Source: Candidatus Cloacimonadota bacterium
GTDB lineage: Bacteria; Cloacimonadota; Cloacimonadia; Cloacimonadales; Cloacimonadaceae
Reading direction: 5' to 3'
Assembly (NCBI GenBank): GCA_017996595.1
Contig: JAGOGT010000086.1
Location: 1 to 5,740, forward strand
DNA: 5,740 bases
Shown here: piece by piece, positions 1 to 5,740 of the stretch
Position numbering within the stretch: position 1 is the first letter of the stretch
Layout: every line of letters begins with the position of its first letter
Notes under the pieces: model-generated
Told to the model about the DNA's origin: nothing
Database searches by the model: none
The model's input: the letters and a program-made list of their open reading frames with translations, nothing else
Position numbers and translations under genes: made by a program

Positions 1-4
1 CTAC

Positions 5-2170
5 CTAAGTATATTGCAGGCGGTACAGGTCGTAATACAATCCGCGCTTGTCCAGCAGCTCGTAATGTGATCCTTCTTCAACTACTTGACCCTTGTGCAG
101 CACCAAAATGCGATCGGCATGCTGAATAGTGGAAAGACGATGGGCAATAATAATGGAGCTGCGGTTCTCGATCAGTTTGCTAAGTGCATCCTGGATCAGA
201 ATCTCGGTTTCGGTATCGATATTGGAAGTGGCCTCGTCCAGGATAAAGATGCTGGGATCGTAGGCCAGCACCCTGGCAAAGGCGATCAGTTGCCTTTGAC
301 CGGTGGAGAGAGTAGCTCCACGCTCCATTACGGGTTCATCGTAACCTGCAGGCAGTTTACTGATGAATCGGTCGGCATTAACGTATTTGGCTACTTGCTT
401 AATCTCATCGTCGCTTAGTTTTTTATTATTCAAGGCGATATTGTCTCTAATATTTCCGGAGAAGATGAATACATCCTGCTGCACTATTCCCACATTGGCA
501 CGGATGTCCTGCAGGGAATAGCTGCCAAGGTCTTTGCCATCTATGCGGATATGACCCTTTTGATAGGGATACATGCCCAGCAGTAGATTCACGATGGAGG
601 TTTTACCGCTGCCGGTATGGCCAACCAGGGCAATCTTCTCTCCAGGTTTGATCTTGAAGGATACGTCTTTAAGAACCCATTCGTCGTTATTATAAGCCAG
701 CCACACGTTCTCAAATTCGATCTCGCCTTCCATCTTCAGGCCTTTATGCAGTCCTTCCCGGTAATCATCCGGCTTCATATCCATCAGATCGAAGATTCTT
801 TCCGCTCCGGCCAGAGCACCCTGGAGGATATTGAACTTTTCGGCAAAATCATTGATAGGCTCAAAGAGCTTGCTGATGTATTGCGTGAAGGCCATCAGCA
901 ACCCGATGGTGATGATATTGTGCAATATCTGTCCGCCGCCATACCATACAATGATACCAACGGCGATCTGCGAAGACACATGGATAATGGGACGGAAAAA
1001 GGCAAAGAGCCGGATCTGCTTTATGGAAGCTTGATAGTGCTTCTTATTGACGTCGGAAAACTCATCGCGCTTGTGGAAATACTGATTGAAGAGCTGGATG
1101 ATCTTCTGCCCTGCAATATGCTCCGCAAGGGTGGCATTCAGCGAGGCCAGAAGCCGCCGTACTTCACGGTAGATAACCCTGGTTTTGCTGCGGTAGATGA
1201 TTATCACCCAGATCACGAAAGGCAGGATGCCAAAGCTAACCAGAGCCAATTGCCAATTCAGCACCAGCATCAGCACCACCAGAGTGATGATCAGAATCAC
1301 ATCCTGGATAATGGTGATCACGCCATTGGCCAGCATCTCATCGATGGCCCGGATGTCATTGGTAACCCTGGTTACCAATCTGCCCACGGGATTCTGGTCA
1401 AAGTACTGCGTAGGCATTTTCTGCAGGTGGGCAAATACATCGTGGCGCAGGTCCTTCATGGCATTCTGGGAGAAATATGAGGTTACCACAGTCTGGAAAT
1501 AGTTGGTAACGAAGCGCATGCTGATAATCAGGAAGAATATCAGGGCCAGAATGAGGAGCTTATTGGAAGCTTCGCTGCGTACGGCCAAACGTTCGGAACG
1601 CGGCATGCTGTTTAGCTCCGATTTGGGCACGGCAATAGTGGAAGCGCCGATCCTGAACCAGCCTGACAAATTCAGTACGTTCTGTTCGGGATTCGGATTC
1701 TCTTGCAGATATTTCTGTAAGATTGCCACGTGCCTGGCTTTATCGGAAACCAGATACACGGTATTGGAGCTGATCATGCCCCGGGCGAGCATGCTGTCCA
1801 GATCGCTGCGGTTCAGTTTGTTCTTGTCGGTTGGCCCCAGCACAATGAAGTGCGTTTGCTTATAAGTATATTCTTTAAATTTCAGCTTATGATAGCGTTC
1901 ATGGAAATCCTGGTAAGCCTCTGCATCGCTAAAGAACGCAATAGATTTATCCGATACGATATAATCGTCGATAGCAGAGCGTTGCACCAGGGGCAGCACC
2001 ACTTCCGCTCCAGAAATCATCATCAGCAGTAAAAATGACAATACCACCCATTTCAGATAGGGCTTTAGATATCTTAGCATTTTGCCGTATAGCCGGCGAT
2101 CGTAGATATTCCCTTTCAGGTCATCGCTGGAGAATCCTCCGCCACGGCCACCACCACCACCGTGCATCAT
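5..2170 (-). CDS. ABC exporter half-transporter, MdlB/BmrD (YheH)-like, with extracytoplasmic insertion
   Basis: This is a 721-residue fused membrane-plus-ATPase half-transporter that should pair with the product of the gene just upstream to export lipophilic compounds or drugs across the inner membrane; the substrate cannot be read from sequence. Six membrane helices are visible near residues 40-63, 204-226, 283-304, 306-326, 386-411 and 415-436. The ATPase domain has an A-loop Tyr493, Walker A GHTGSGKT (517-524), Q-loop Gln565, an altered signature LSTGQ (621-625), Walker B ending in Asp645 with catalytic Glu646, and H-loop His677. Residues about 68-203 form a hydrophilic insertion between TM1 and TM2, making the protein longer than the usual roughly 590 residues. 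The N-terminus is glycine-rich (MMHGGGGGRGGG). The ATG at 2170 overlaps the upstream stop as ATGA and has AAGGAG seven bases before it; a second ATG follows at once. The stop is TAG at 5-7. The family is certain; the pairing is a strong inference. Confidence 0.96.
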   Translation of the reverse strand: MMHGGGGGRGGGFSSDDLKGNIYDRRLYGKMLRYLKPYLKWVVLSFLLLMMISGAEVVLPLVQRSAIDDYIVSDKSIAFFSDAEAYQDFHERYHKLKFKEYTYKQTHFIVLGPTDKNKLNRSDLDSMLARGMISSNTVYLVSDKARHVAILQKYLQENPNPEQNVLNLSGWFRIGASTIAVPKSELNSMPRSERLAVRSEASNKLLILALIFFLIISMRFVTNYFQTVVTSYFSQNAMKDLRHDVFAHLQKMPTQYFDQNPVGRLVTRVTNDIRAIDEMLANGVITIIQDVILIITLVVLMLVLNWQLALVSFGILPFVIWVIIIYRSKTRVIYREVRRLLASLNATLAEHIAGQKIIQLFNQYFHKRDEFSDVNKKHYQASIKQIRLFAFFRPIIHVSSQIAVGIIVWYGGGQILHNIITIGLLMAFTQYISKLFEPINDFAEKFNILQGALAGAERIFDLMDMKPDDYREGLHKGLKMEGEIEFENVWLAYNNDEWVLKDVSFKIKPGEKIALVGHTGSGKTSIVNLLLGMYPYQKGHIRIDGKDLGSYSLQDIRANVGIVQQDVFIFSGNIRDNIALNNKKLSDDEIKQVAKYVNADRFISKLPAGYDEPVMERGATLSTGQRQLIAFARVLAYDPSIFILDEATSNIDTETEILIQDALSKLIENRSSIIIAHRLSTIQHADRILVLHKGQVVEEGSHYELLDKRGLYYDLYRLQYT

Positions 2171-3918
2171 TCTTCTTCTCCTTCCAGTCTGGCCCGGATT
2201 CTTTGCTTCTCATATAGATCGTGATACATGCCGCCTTTGGCGATCAGCTCAAGGTGATTGCCTTGTTCGGCGATGTTTCCATCGCTGAGCACGATGATTT
2301 TATCCGCATGCTGAATGGAAGAGATACGATGCGCAATGATCAACGTGGTTTTCCCTTTGCGCAGTTCGATCAGTCGTTCCAGGATGTAGCGTTCGGTTTT
2401 GGTATCCACTGCAGAAAGGGCGTCGTCCAATATCAAGATTTTAGGATCGCTGAGCAAGGCACGGGCTATGGCTACGCGCTGTTTTTGGCCTCCGGAAAGG
2501 GTGATGCCCCGCTCTCCGATCATCGTGGCAAATTGATGGTCAAATTCCATTATTTCATCATAAACCTGAGCGGAACGGGCTGCTTCATAAACTTCCTCAT
2601 CCGCGGTTTCGGGATTGCCCAGACGGATGTTATTGGCGATGGTATCGGAAAAGAGGAAAATATCCTGAGGCACCAGAACCATGTCTCTGCGCAGCACTTT
2701 CAGGGGGATAGTGTGAATTTCATTACCATCGATATAGATGGAATCTTGCGGAGGATTATAAATCCGCACCAGAAGCTCGATCAGCGAGGTTTTTCCGCAT
2801 CCGGTGGGGCCTACGATGGCCAGGGTTTTACCCTCAGATATACTGGTGCTGAAGCCTTTGAAAATCTCCGGCAGCCCCTCTGCATAGCGGAACTTCAGCT
2901 CTTTCATTTCAATGCTGCCTTTCAGCTCTGTAATGCTTTCCCTGGCCTGGCTGTCATCTATTTCTGGCTTTTCGCTGAAAATCTCATTAAGGCGTTTCAG
3001 TGAAGCGGTGCCGCGCTGGAACATATCCACGATCATGCCAATGGCGATCATCGGCCACACCAGCATCCCCAGATACTGGAAGAAGGCGATAAAGCCGCCA
3101 ATGCTGATTTCACCACGGATTGCGGCACGTCCCCCAAAAAAGAGGGTGATGATAATGCTGATGCTGATCACAAAGCCCATAAAGGGATGGAACACGCCTG
3201 ATATCTTCGCCAGGGCCATATTCTGCTGCACAAAATCCCGGGAAACTTCATCGATCTTTTCCAGCTCTGCGGGTTCCTGATTGAAAGCCTTCACGATCCT
3301 GATGCCGGAAATGCTTTCCTGAACTCTACCGCTAAGGGTGGCAAAGCTTTCCTGCACTGCGCCGAAACGCTTATGCATCTTACGCCCAAAATAGCGAATG
3401 GTGAGGCTGAGAAAAGGCATGGGGATGATGGCCAAAAGGGTTAGGCGCCAATTGATGGAAACCATGAACGAGAAGGAGGCAATGGTCATGAAAATGATAT
3501 CCATGGCGGCGATAAGACCCATCCCAAAAAGCATCCGCACCGCATTCAGATCGTTTATGGCATAGGCCATGAGGTCACCGGTTTTGCTGCGGTTAAAAAA
3601 ATTCTGCGAGAGCTTTAAGAGGTGATTATAAAAGTCCTGACGCAGGCCTTGCTCGATCTTGTGCGAATTGCCGATAATCAGTATCCGCCAAAAGAAACGC
3701 AGGATCATCACTGCAATGGCCATGCCAAAGATGATCAGCCCAATCCACGCCAGGCCTTTTTCATCGATAGTGCGTGCCTGAATATGATCGATGGCATATT
3801 GCATCACCTTGGGCGCAGCTAATTGCACTGCATCCACCAGGATCAGCATGATAATGCCACCCGCGATCTGCGCGTAACTCTTCTTCAGATATGGTATTAT
3901 GATATCAAAGGTTCGCAT
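2167..3918 (-). CDS. ABC exporter half-transporter, MdlA/BmrC (YheI)-like, degenerate catalytic site
   Basis: First gene of the exporter operon; as called here it is 583 residues, typical for BmrC/MdlA-type halves. Six membrane helices lie near residues 15-36, 58-82, 130-152, 156-177, 240-262 and 272-300. The ATPase domain has A-loop Tyr345, Walker A GPTGCGKT (370-377), Q-loop Gln418, canonical signature LSGGQ (474-478), Walker B ending in Asp498, Asp499 where the catalytic Glu normally sits (ILILDDALSAVD), and H-loop His530. The Asp is characteristic of the degenerate half of heterodimeric exporters. The frame is open to a TTG at 3972 directly after an in-frame TAA, but that start has no Shine-Dalgarno; ATGs follow at 3939 and 3918. 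I chose 3918 because MRTFDIIIPYLKK matches the usual family N-terminus, although its ribosome site is also weak. The stop TGA overlaps the next gene's ATG. The family is certain; the start is uncertain. Confidence 0.94.
   Translation of the reverse strand: MRTFDIIIPYLKKSYAQIAGGIIMLILVDAVQLAAPKVMQYAIDHIQARTIDEKGLAWIGLIIFGMAIAVMILRFFWRILIIGNSHKIEQGLRQDFYNHLLKLSQNFFNRSKTGDLMAYAINDLNAVRMLFGMGLIAAMDIIFMTIASFSFMVSINWRLTLLAIIPMPFLSLTIRYFGRKMHKRFGAVQESFATLSGRVQESISGIRIVKAFNQEPAELEKIDEVSRDFVQQNMALAKISGVFHPFMGFVISISIIITLFFGGRAAIRGEISIGGFIAFFQYLGMLVWPMIAIGMIVDMFQRGTASLKRLNEIFSEKPEIDDSQARESITELKGSIEMKELKFRYAEGLPEIFKGFSTSISEGKTLAIVGPTGCGKTSLIELLVRIYNPPQDSIYIDGNEIHTIPLKVLRRDMVLVPQDIFLFSDTIANNIRLGNPETADEEVYEAARSAQVYDEIMEFDHQFATMIGERGITLSGGQKQRVAIARALLSDPKILILDDALSAVDTKTERYILERLIELRKGKTTLIIAHRISSIQHADKIIVLSDGNIAEQGNHLELIAKGGMYHDLYEKQRIRARLEGEEE
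2178..2183 (-). promoter_or_regulatory. Ribosome-binding site of the second exporter gene
   Basis: AAGGAG lies inside the last codons of the upstream exporter gene, seven bases before the ATG at 2170. With the ATGA stop/start overlap it supports coupled translation of the two halves, and it favours the first of the two consecutive ATG codons. Confidence 0.75.
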
Positions 3919-3955
3919 CGTTATCCACAATGGAGCCATTGCCTGTAAGAGGCAT
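3905..3955 (-). promoter_or_regulatory. Possible leader peptide reading frame ahead of the exporter operon
   Basis: A 16-codon frame (MPLTGNGSIVDNDANL) starts with ATG at 3955, preceded by CAGGAG (3964-3969) at an ideal eight-base spacing. It is out of frame with the exporter and stops at 3905-3907, fourteen bases into the exporter gene if that begins at 3918. It is the best Shine-Dalgarno and ATG pair in the region, while the exporter's own candidate starts have weak sites, so it could load ribosomes for coupled re-initiation. The bmrCD exporter of Bacillus subtilis is known to be preceded by a regulatory leader peptide gene (bmrB), but I see no sequence likeness to it. It may be chance. Confidence 0.3.
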
Positions 3956-4022
3956 AATCTATTCTCCTGCAATTAAATTAACATGCCGAACGGATCGCCA
4001 AGCAGTTTTCTCAGCCCATCCA

Positions 4023-4052
4023 TTTATCGAATTCAAGCCAGTCTTTTGTAAA
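4023..4052 (-). promoter_or_regulatory. Candidate sigma-70-type promoter for the exporter operon
   Basis: On the minus strand TTTACA (4047-4052) is followed after 18 bases by GATAAA (4023-4028), giving five of six and four of six consensus matches. Transcription would begin near 4016 and include the possible leader frame. A second candidate, TTGGCG (3996-4001) and TTTAAT (3972-3977), also 18 bases apart, would start the message near 3965, too close to include the CAGGAG site intact. Neither is strong. Confidence 0.3.
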
Positions 4053-4098
4053 GGGCATTCTTGTCAAATTCTTTGTTTGGCAGTAGATGAACATTAAA

Positions 4099-4114
4099 TC
4101 GCATCGGCGTGCGA
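4099..4114. repeat. Palindromic repeat, copy 1 (possible operator)
   Basis: TCGCATCGGCGTGCGA has five-base inverted arms (TCGCA and TGCGA) around a six-base centre and is followed by CACAA. A near-identical copy lies 35 bp downstream. The pair could be operator half of a two-site binding arrangement or a dispersed intergenic repeat; the sequence alone does not decide. Confidence 0.6.
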
Positions 4115-4131
4115 CACAAGCTTCGGCACTA

Positions 4132-4151
4132 TATCGCATCAGCGTGCGATA
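4132..4151. repeat. Palindromic repeat, copy 2 (possible operator)
   Basis: The core TCGCATCAGCGTGCGA (4134-4149) differs from copy 1 at a single base, a transition, and is followed by TACAA against CACAA in copy 1. Here the inverted arms extend to seven bases (TATCGCA and TGCGATA) around a six-base centre. The copies are 35 bp apart, so they fall in different codon phases, which argues against a coding origin. Confidence 0.6.
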
Positions 4152-4239
4152 CAACCATTCCCCGCAAGATTCTATTGACATGATTTCCCCTTGGATGCAC
4201 TGGGATTTTATGTGTGACAAGACTTCAAAATCTGCCTTA

Positions 4240-4243
4240 GAGG
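4240..4243 (+). promoter_or_regulatory. Likely ribosome-binding site deciding the kinase start
   Basis: GAGG within TTAGAGGC sits eight bases before the ATG at 4252. It is the best Shine-Dalgarno match among the in-frame starts at 4087, 4180, 4195, 4210 and 4252. Confidence 0.45.
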
Positions 4244-4251
4244 CTGCCGTA

Positions 4252-5394
4252 ATGCTGGATGCGAAGCAGAATCCATCCATGCTGGCCAATCTTTTGCACA
4301 ATTTACCGGGAATAGCCTATCGCTGCCAGAATGATGACGATTACACCATGATCTTCATGTCTGAAGGATGCAAAAATATCACCGGATATGCCATCAGCGA
4401 ACTTCTGGGAAATAAGATTCGCTCCTTCACCAGTCTCATCCATGCCGAAGATCAAGAGTACATTCGTAAAAGGATCGATACAGCAATTGAGCTTCACCGG
4501 CAGTTTGTTCTGGAATATCGCATCACAAAAAAGAACGGCAGTATGGCCTGGGTGTGGGAACAAGGCAATGCCATATATGATAACCAGGGAGAAGTGCTTT
4601 ACCTGGATGGATATATCGCGGAGATCACGGTATATAAAAAGCTGGAGGTGGATCTGAAACAGGCGGCACAGGAAATGAAAGATATGAACGCGGCCAAGGA
4701 TCGTTTTTTTTCGTTGATTGCCCATGACCTCCAGAATCCTGTGTATGCCATCATCTCCCTTGCGGAATTTCTCAGCTCTAATTTCAGCAGTTTCTCCGGT
4801 GAGGAAATGCTATCCTTTGTCAATCAGATCAATCATGCGGCCAAGGGTATCTATTCGCTGCTGGAAAATCTGCTGGATTGGGCCAGGGTGCAAACCGGCC
4901 ATATCCGCATCCAGGAAGAAAAGATTTCGCTGCACCGTCTCATTATGAACGTTCTGGAGCATTTCCGGCCTTACTATGGCTCCAAAAATATCACCATGGT
5001 ATTTTCTCCCGATCTCGAAGTTTTTGTATATATGGATGCCAGGCTGCTCTCCAGCATTCTGCGCAATCTGATTTCCAACGCCATTAAGTACTCCTATCCG
5101 GGCACGCGAGTTGAGATTGCGCTTCTGCGTGATGCCGAAAAAGTGAAAGTGTCCGTTATCGACAAGGGCATCGGCATCTCCCGCAGGCAATTGGAAAGGA
5201 TATTTGCCCTCGATAAAAATGAACGCAGCATCGGCACCAATCAGGAACCGGGCAGCGGACTGGGTTTGGTGCTGGTAAAAGAATTCTGCAAGATCATCAA
5301 GGCAGAGATAAAAGTAAGCAGCCGCCTGAATCATGGCAGCACCTTCACGCTGATCCTGCCTGGCGTAGTGGCAGATTCCAATCCGCCATTTTAA
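4252..5394 (+). CDS. Soluble PAS-domain sensor histidine kinase
   Basis: The predicted 380-residue cytoplasmic kinase senses a signal through one PAS domain (about residues 10-130, with the NITGY and DGYIAEIT segments typical of PAS_3-like folds) and autophosphorylates to feed an unidentified response regulator. A short linking helix leads to the dimerisation domain with H-box AHDLQNP, phospho-accepting His158. The ATPase domain has the N-box RNLISNAIKYS (Asn276), G1 box DKGIG (Asp304), a phenylalanine at the F-box (Phe318) and G2 GSGLGL (334-339). There is no signal peptide, membrane helix or receiver domain. I chose ATG 4252 because GAGG precedes it by eight bases and it sits just before the PAS domain; the frame is open to ATG 4087 (435 residues), but that extension runs through two copies of a palindromic repeat. 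ATG 4210 is another possibility. No response regulator lies in the window. The signal is unknown; control of the adjacent exporter is only a positional guess. Confidence 0.93.
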   Translation: MLDAKQNPSMLANLLHNLPGIAYRCQNDDDYTMIFMSEGCKNITGYAISELLGNKIRSFTSLIHAEDQEYIRKRIDTAIELHRQFVLEYRITKKNGSMAWVWEQGNAIYDNQGEVLYLDGYIAEITVYKKLEVDLKQAAQEMKDMNAAKDRFFSLIAHDLQNPVYAIISLAEFLSSNFSSFSGEEMLSFVNQINHAAKGIYSLLENLLDWARVQTGHIRIQEEKISLHRLIMNVLEHFRPYYGSKNITMVFSPDLEVFVYMDARLLSSILRNLISNAIKYSYPGTRVEIALLRDAEKVKVSVIDKGIGISRRQLERIFALDKNERSIGTNQEPGSGLGLVLVKEFCKIIKAEIKVSSRLNHGSTFTLILPGVVADSNPPF

Positions 5395-5508
5395 TCTTCA
5401 TTACAATGCTATAACAAAAAAAATCTAGAGCCATCCATTACCCTCGTATGAAATTCACATGAGCTTCTCCGGAGGCAGCGCTGCTTTCGCCTGGGTGGAT
5501 GTATGGAA

Positions 5509-5520
5509 GCGCTTGGAAAG
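5509..5520 (-). repeat. Degenerate inverted copy of the GCGCTTTCCAAAGC repeat
   Basis: GCGCTTGGAAAG matches the reverse complement of the repeat found at 5653-5740 except for one missing T. Its match is short, so it may be chance, but it falls in the same repeat-rich region. Confidence 0.35.
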
Positions 5521-5600
5521 TAGTAAAATCGGTGCTAGTTTAGCCAAAGAGGCTAATCAGGACAAACAGCACTTATCCAAAGTCCTTTTTCAGGAGATGA

Positions 5601-5638
5601 CCATGCGATGCCCGGGCAATCGCCCGGTGGTCGCATGG
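5601..5638. repeat. Long imperfect hairpin
   Basis: An eight-base outer stem (CCATGCGA at 5601-5608 with TCGCATGG at 5631-5638) and a six-base inner stem (CCGGGC at 5612-5617 with GCCCGG at 5622-5627) are separated by a three-by-three internal loop, with a four-base AATC apex. It is GC-rich and would be very stable as RNA or as a DNA cruciform. No T tract follows, so a classical terminator is unlikely; it resembles a REP- or MITE-like intergenic element. Confidence 0.65.
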
Positions 5639-5652
5639 GCACCGCATGTTCA

Positions 5653-5668
5653 GCGCTTTCCAAAGTGC
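5653..5668. repeat. GCGCTTTCCAAAGC palindromic repeat, copy 1
   Basis: GCGCTTTCCAAAGTGC is an inverted repeat with seven-base arms around CC, containing one G-T wobble. It is the most diverged of the three same-strand copies. Confidence 0.6.
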
Positions 5669-5680
5669 ATAAAAAGGTAG

Positions 5681-5700
5681 CGGCGCTTTCCAAAGCGCCG
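5681..5700. repeat. GCGCTTTCCAAAGC palindromic repeat, copy 2 (perfect)
   Basis: CGGCGCTTTCCAAAGCGCCG is a perfect inverted repeat with nine-base arms around CC. Its centre is 30 bp from that of copy 1 and 44 bp from that of copy 3, and the spacers are purine-rich. As RNA the two-base loop would need to open at least one pair. Confidence 0.75.
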
Positions 5701-5724
5701 TAAAGTAGAGGGGGTGAAGGGGAG

Positions 5725-5740
5725 CGGCGCTTTCCAAAGC
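5725..5740. repeat. GCGCTTTCCAAAGC palindromic repeat, copy 3 (cut by window end)
   Basis: CGGCGCTTTCCAAAGC is identical to the first sixteen bases of copy 2, and the window ends inside it. The repeat series probably continues beyond the window. Confidence 0.7.

Larger units (their letters stand above)
3919..4251. other. Divergent intergenic region between exporter operon and kinase
   Basis: This stretch of about 333 bases separates the divergent exporter operon and kinase. It holds the candidate minus-strand promoters, most of the possible leader frame, and two copies of a palindrome on the kinase side. The kinase frame is open through part of it (from 4087), but I regard that extension as non-coding because the same palindrome appears there twice in different reading frames. 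A perfect TTGACA at 4175-4180 on the plus strand has no good -10 at normal spacing; TTGTCA (4061-4066) with TAGATG (4084-4089) at 17 bases is also weak. Confidence 0.5.
5395..5740. other. Intergenic region rich in palindromic repeats, no convincing gene
   Basis: Nothing here looks like a conserved protein. A 73-codon frame (5459-5680) is open, but its ATG has no Shine-Dalgarno and it runs through a degenerate repeat, a long hairpin and a repeat copy, so I treat it as repeat-derived. No convincing terminator with a T tract follows the kinase stop; an A8 run at 5417-5424 has no adjoining stem. A small inverted repeat TTAGCC/GGCTAA with a five-base loop occupies 5540-5556 and is not followed by a T tract. 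Confidence 0.6.

Noticed and set aside
617..1480. Long plus-strand frame of 287 codons
   Set aside because: It is the antisense shadow of the downstream exporter gene, whose protein has all family motifs; its own translation resembles no family I know.
2221..3003. Plus-strand frame of 260 codons
   Set aside because: Antisense shadow of the ATPase domain of the upstream exporter gene.
4175..4180. Perfect TTGACA as kinase promoter -35
   Set aside because: No acceptable -10 hexamer lies 15-19 bases downstream; AT-rich sequence appears only after about 23 bases.
4011..4301. Minus-strand 96-codon frame between kinase and exporter
   Set aside because: It overlaps the kinase start and the palindromes, has no recognisable domain and no good ribosome site.
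4704..4711. T8 run in the kinase just before the H-box as a slippage or phase-variation site
   Set aside because: Eight bases is short, it encodes ordinary Arg-Phe-Phe-Ser codons seen in many kinases, and the frame is intact.
5417..5424. A8 run as a minus-strand terminator T tract
   Set aside because: No stable stem precedes it on the minus strand.
5459..5680. 73-codon plus-strand reading frame downstream of the kinase
   Set aside because: No Shine-Dalgarno before its ATG, no recognisable domain, and it translates through the hairpin and a repeat copy; an internal ATG at 5603 has CAGGAG six bases upstream but would encode only 25 residues made of repeat sequence.
5653..5740. CRISPR array
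   Set aside because: The repeats are short, fully palindromic and irregularly spaced by about 12 and 24 bases, shorter than CRISPR spacers.

Overview
The window holds three convincing protein genes and two non-coding stretches. On the minus strand lies a two-gene operon for a heterodimeric ABC multidrug-type exporter, transcribed from about 3918 down to 5. On the plus strand, diverging from it, is a soluble PAS-domain histidine kinase (about 4252-5394). The last 345 bases hold no convincing gene and are rich in palindromic repeats.

The exporter half-genes are of the MdlA/MdlB or BmrC/BmrD (YheI/YheH) type. The upstream gene encodes the half with a degenerate catalytic carboxylate (Asp after Walker B) and a canonical LSGGQ signature. 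The downstream gene encodes the half with a good catalytic Glu but an altered LSTGQ signature. Together they predict one hydrolytic and one degenerate ATP site. The downstream half also carries an extracytoplasmic insertion of roughly 130 residues between TM1 and TM2, comparable in place to the extracellular domain of BmrD. The genes overlap by ATGA, so translation is probably coupled.

The divergent intergenic region (about 3919-4251) contains a possible minus-strand promoter, a short well-spaced leader reading frame overlapping the exporter start, and two copies of a palindrome (TCGCATCRGCGTGCGA) 35 bp apart on the kinase side. The kinase frame stays open upstream through these palindromes to 4087, but the repeats and the ribosome-binding evidence favour a start at 4252. 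No response regulator is present, so the kinase's partner is unknown.

The organism is a bacterium of moderate G+C content. The kinase's C-terminal style (an IDKN-like motif followed by GTN and GSGLGL) and the dispersed palindromic repeats recall the Bacteroidetes/Chlorobi/Cloacimonadota side of bacterial diversity; that is an impression from memory, not a demonstrated assignment. I see no clear new biological system. The best leads are the non-coding elements and the insertion in the exporter.
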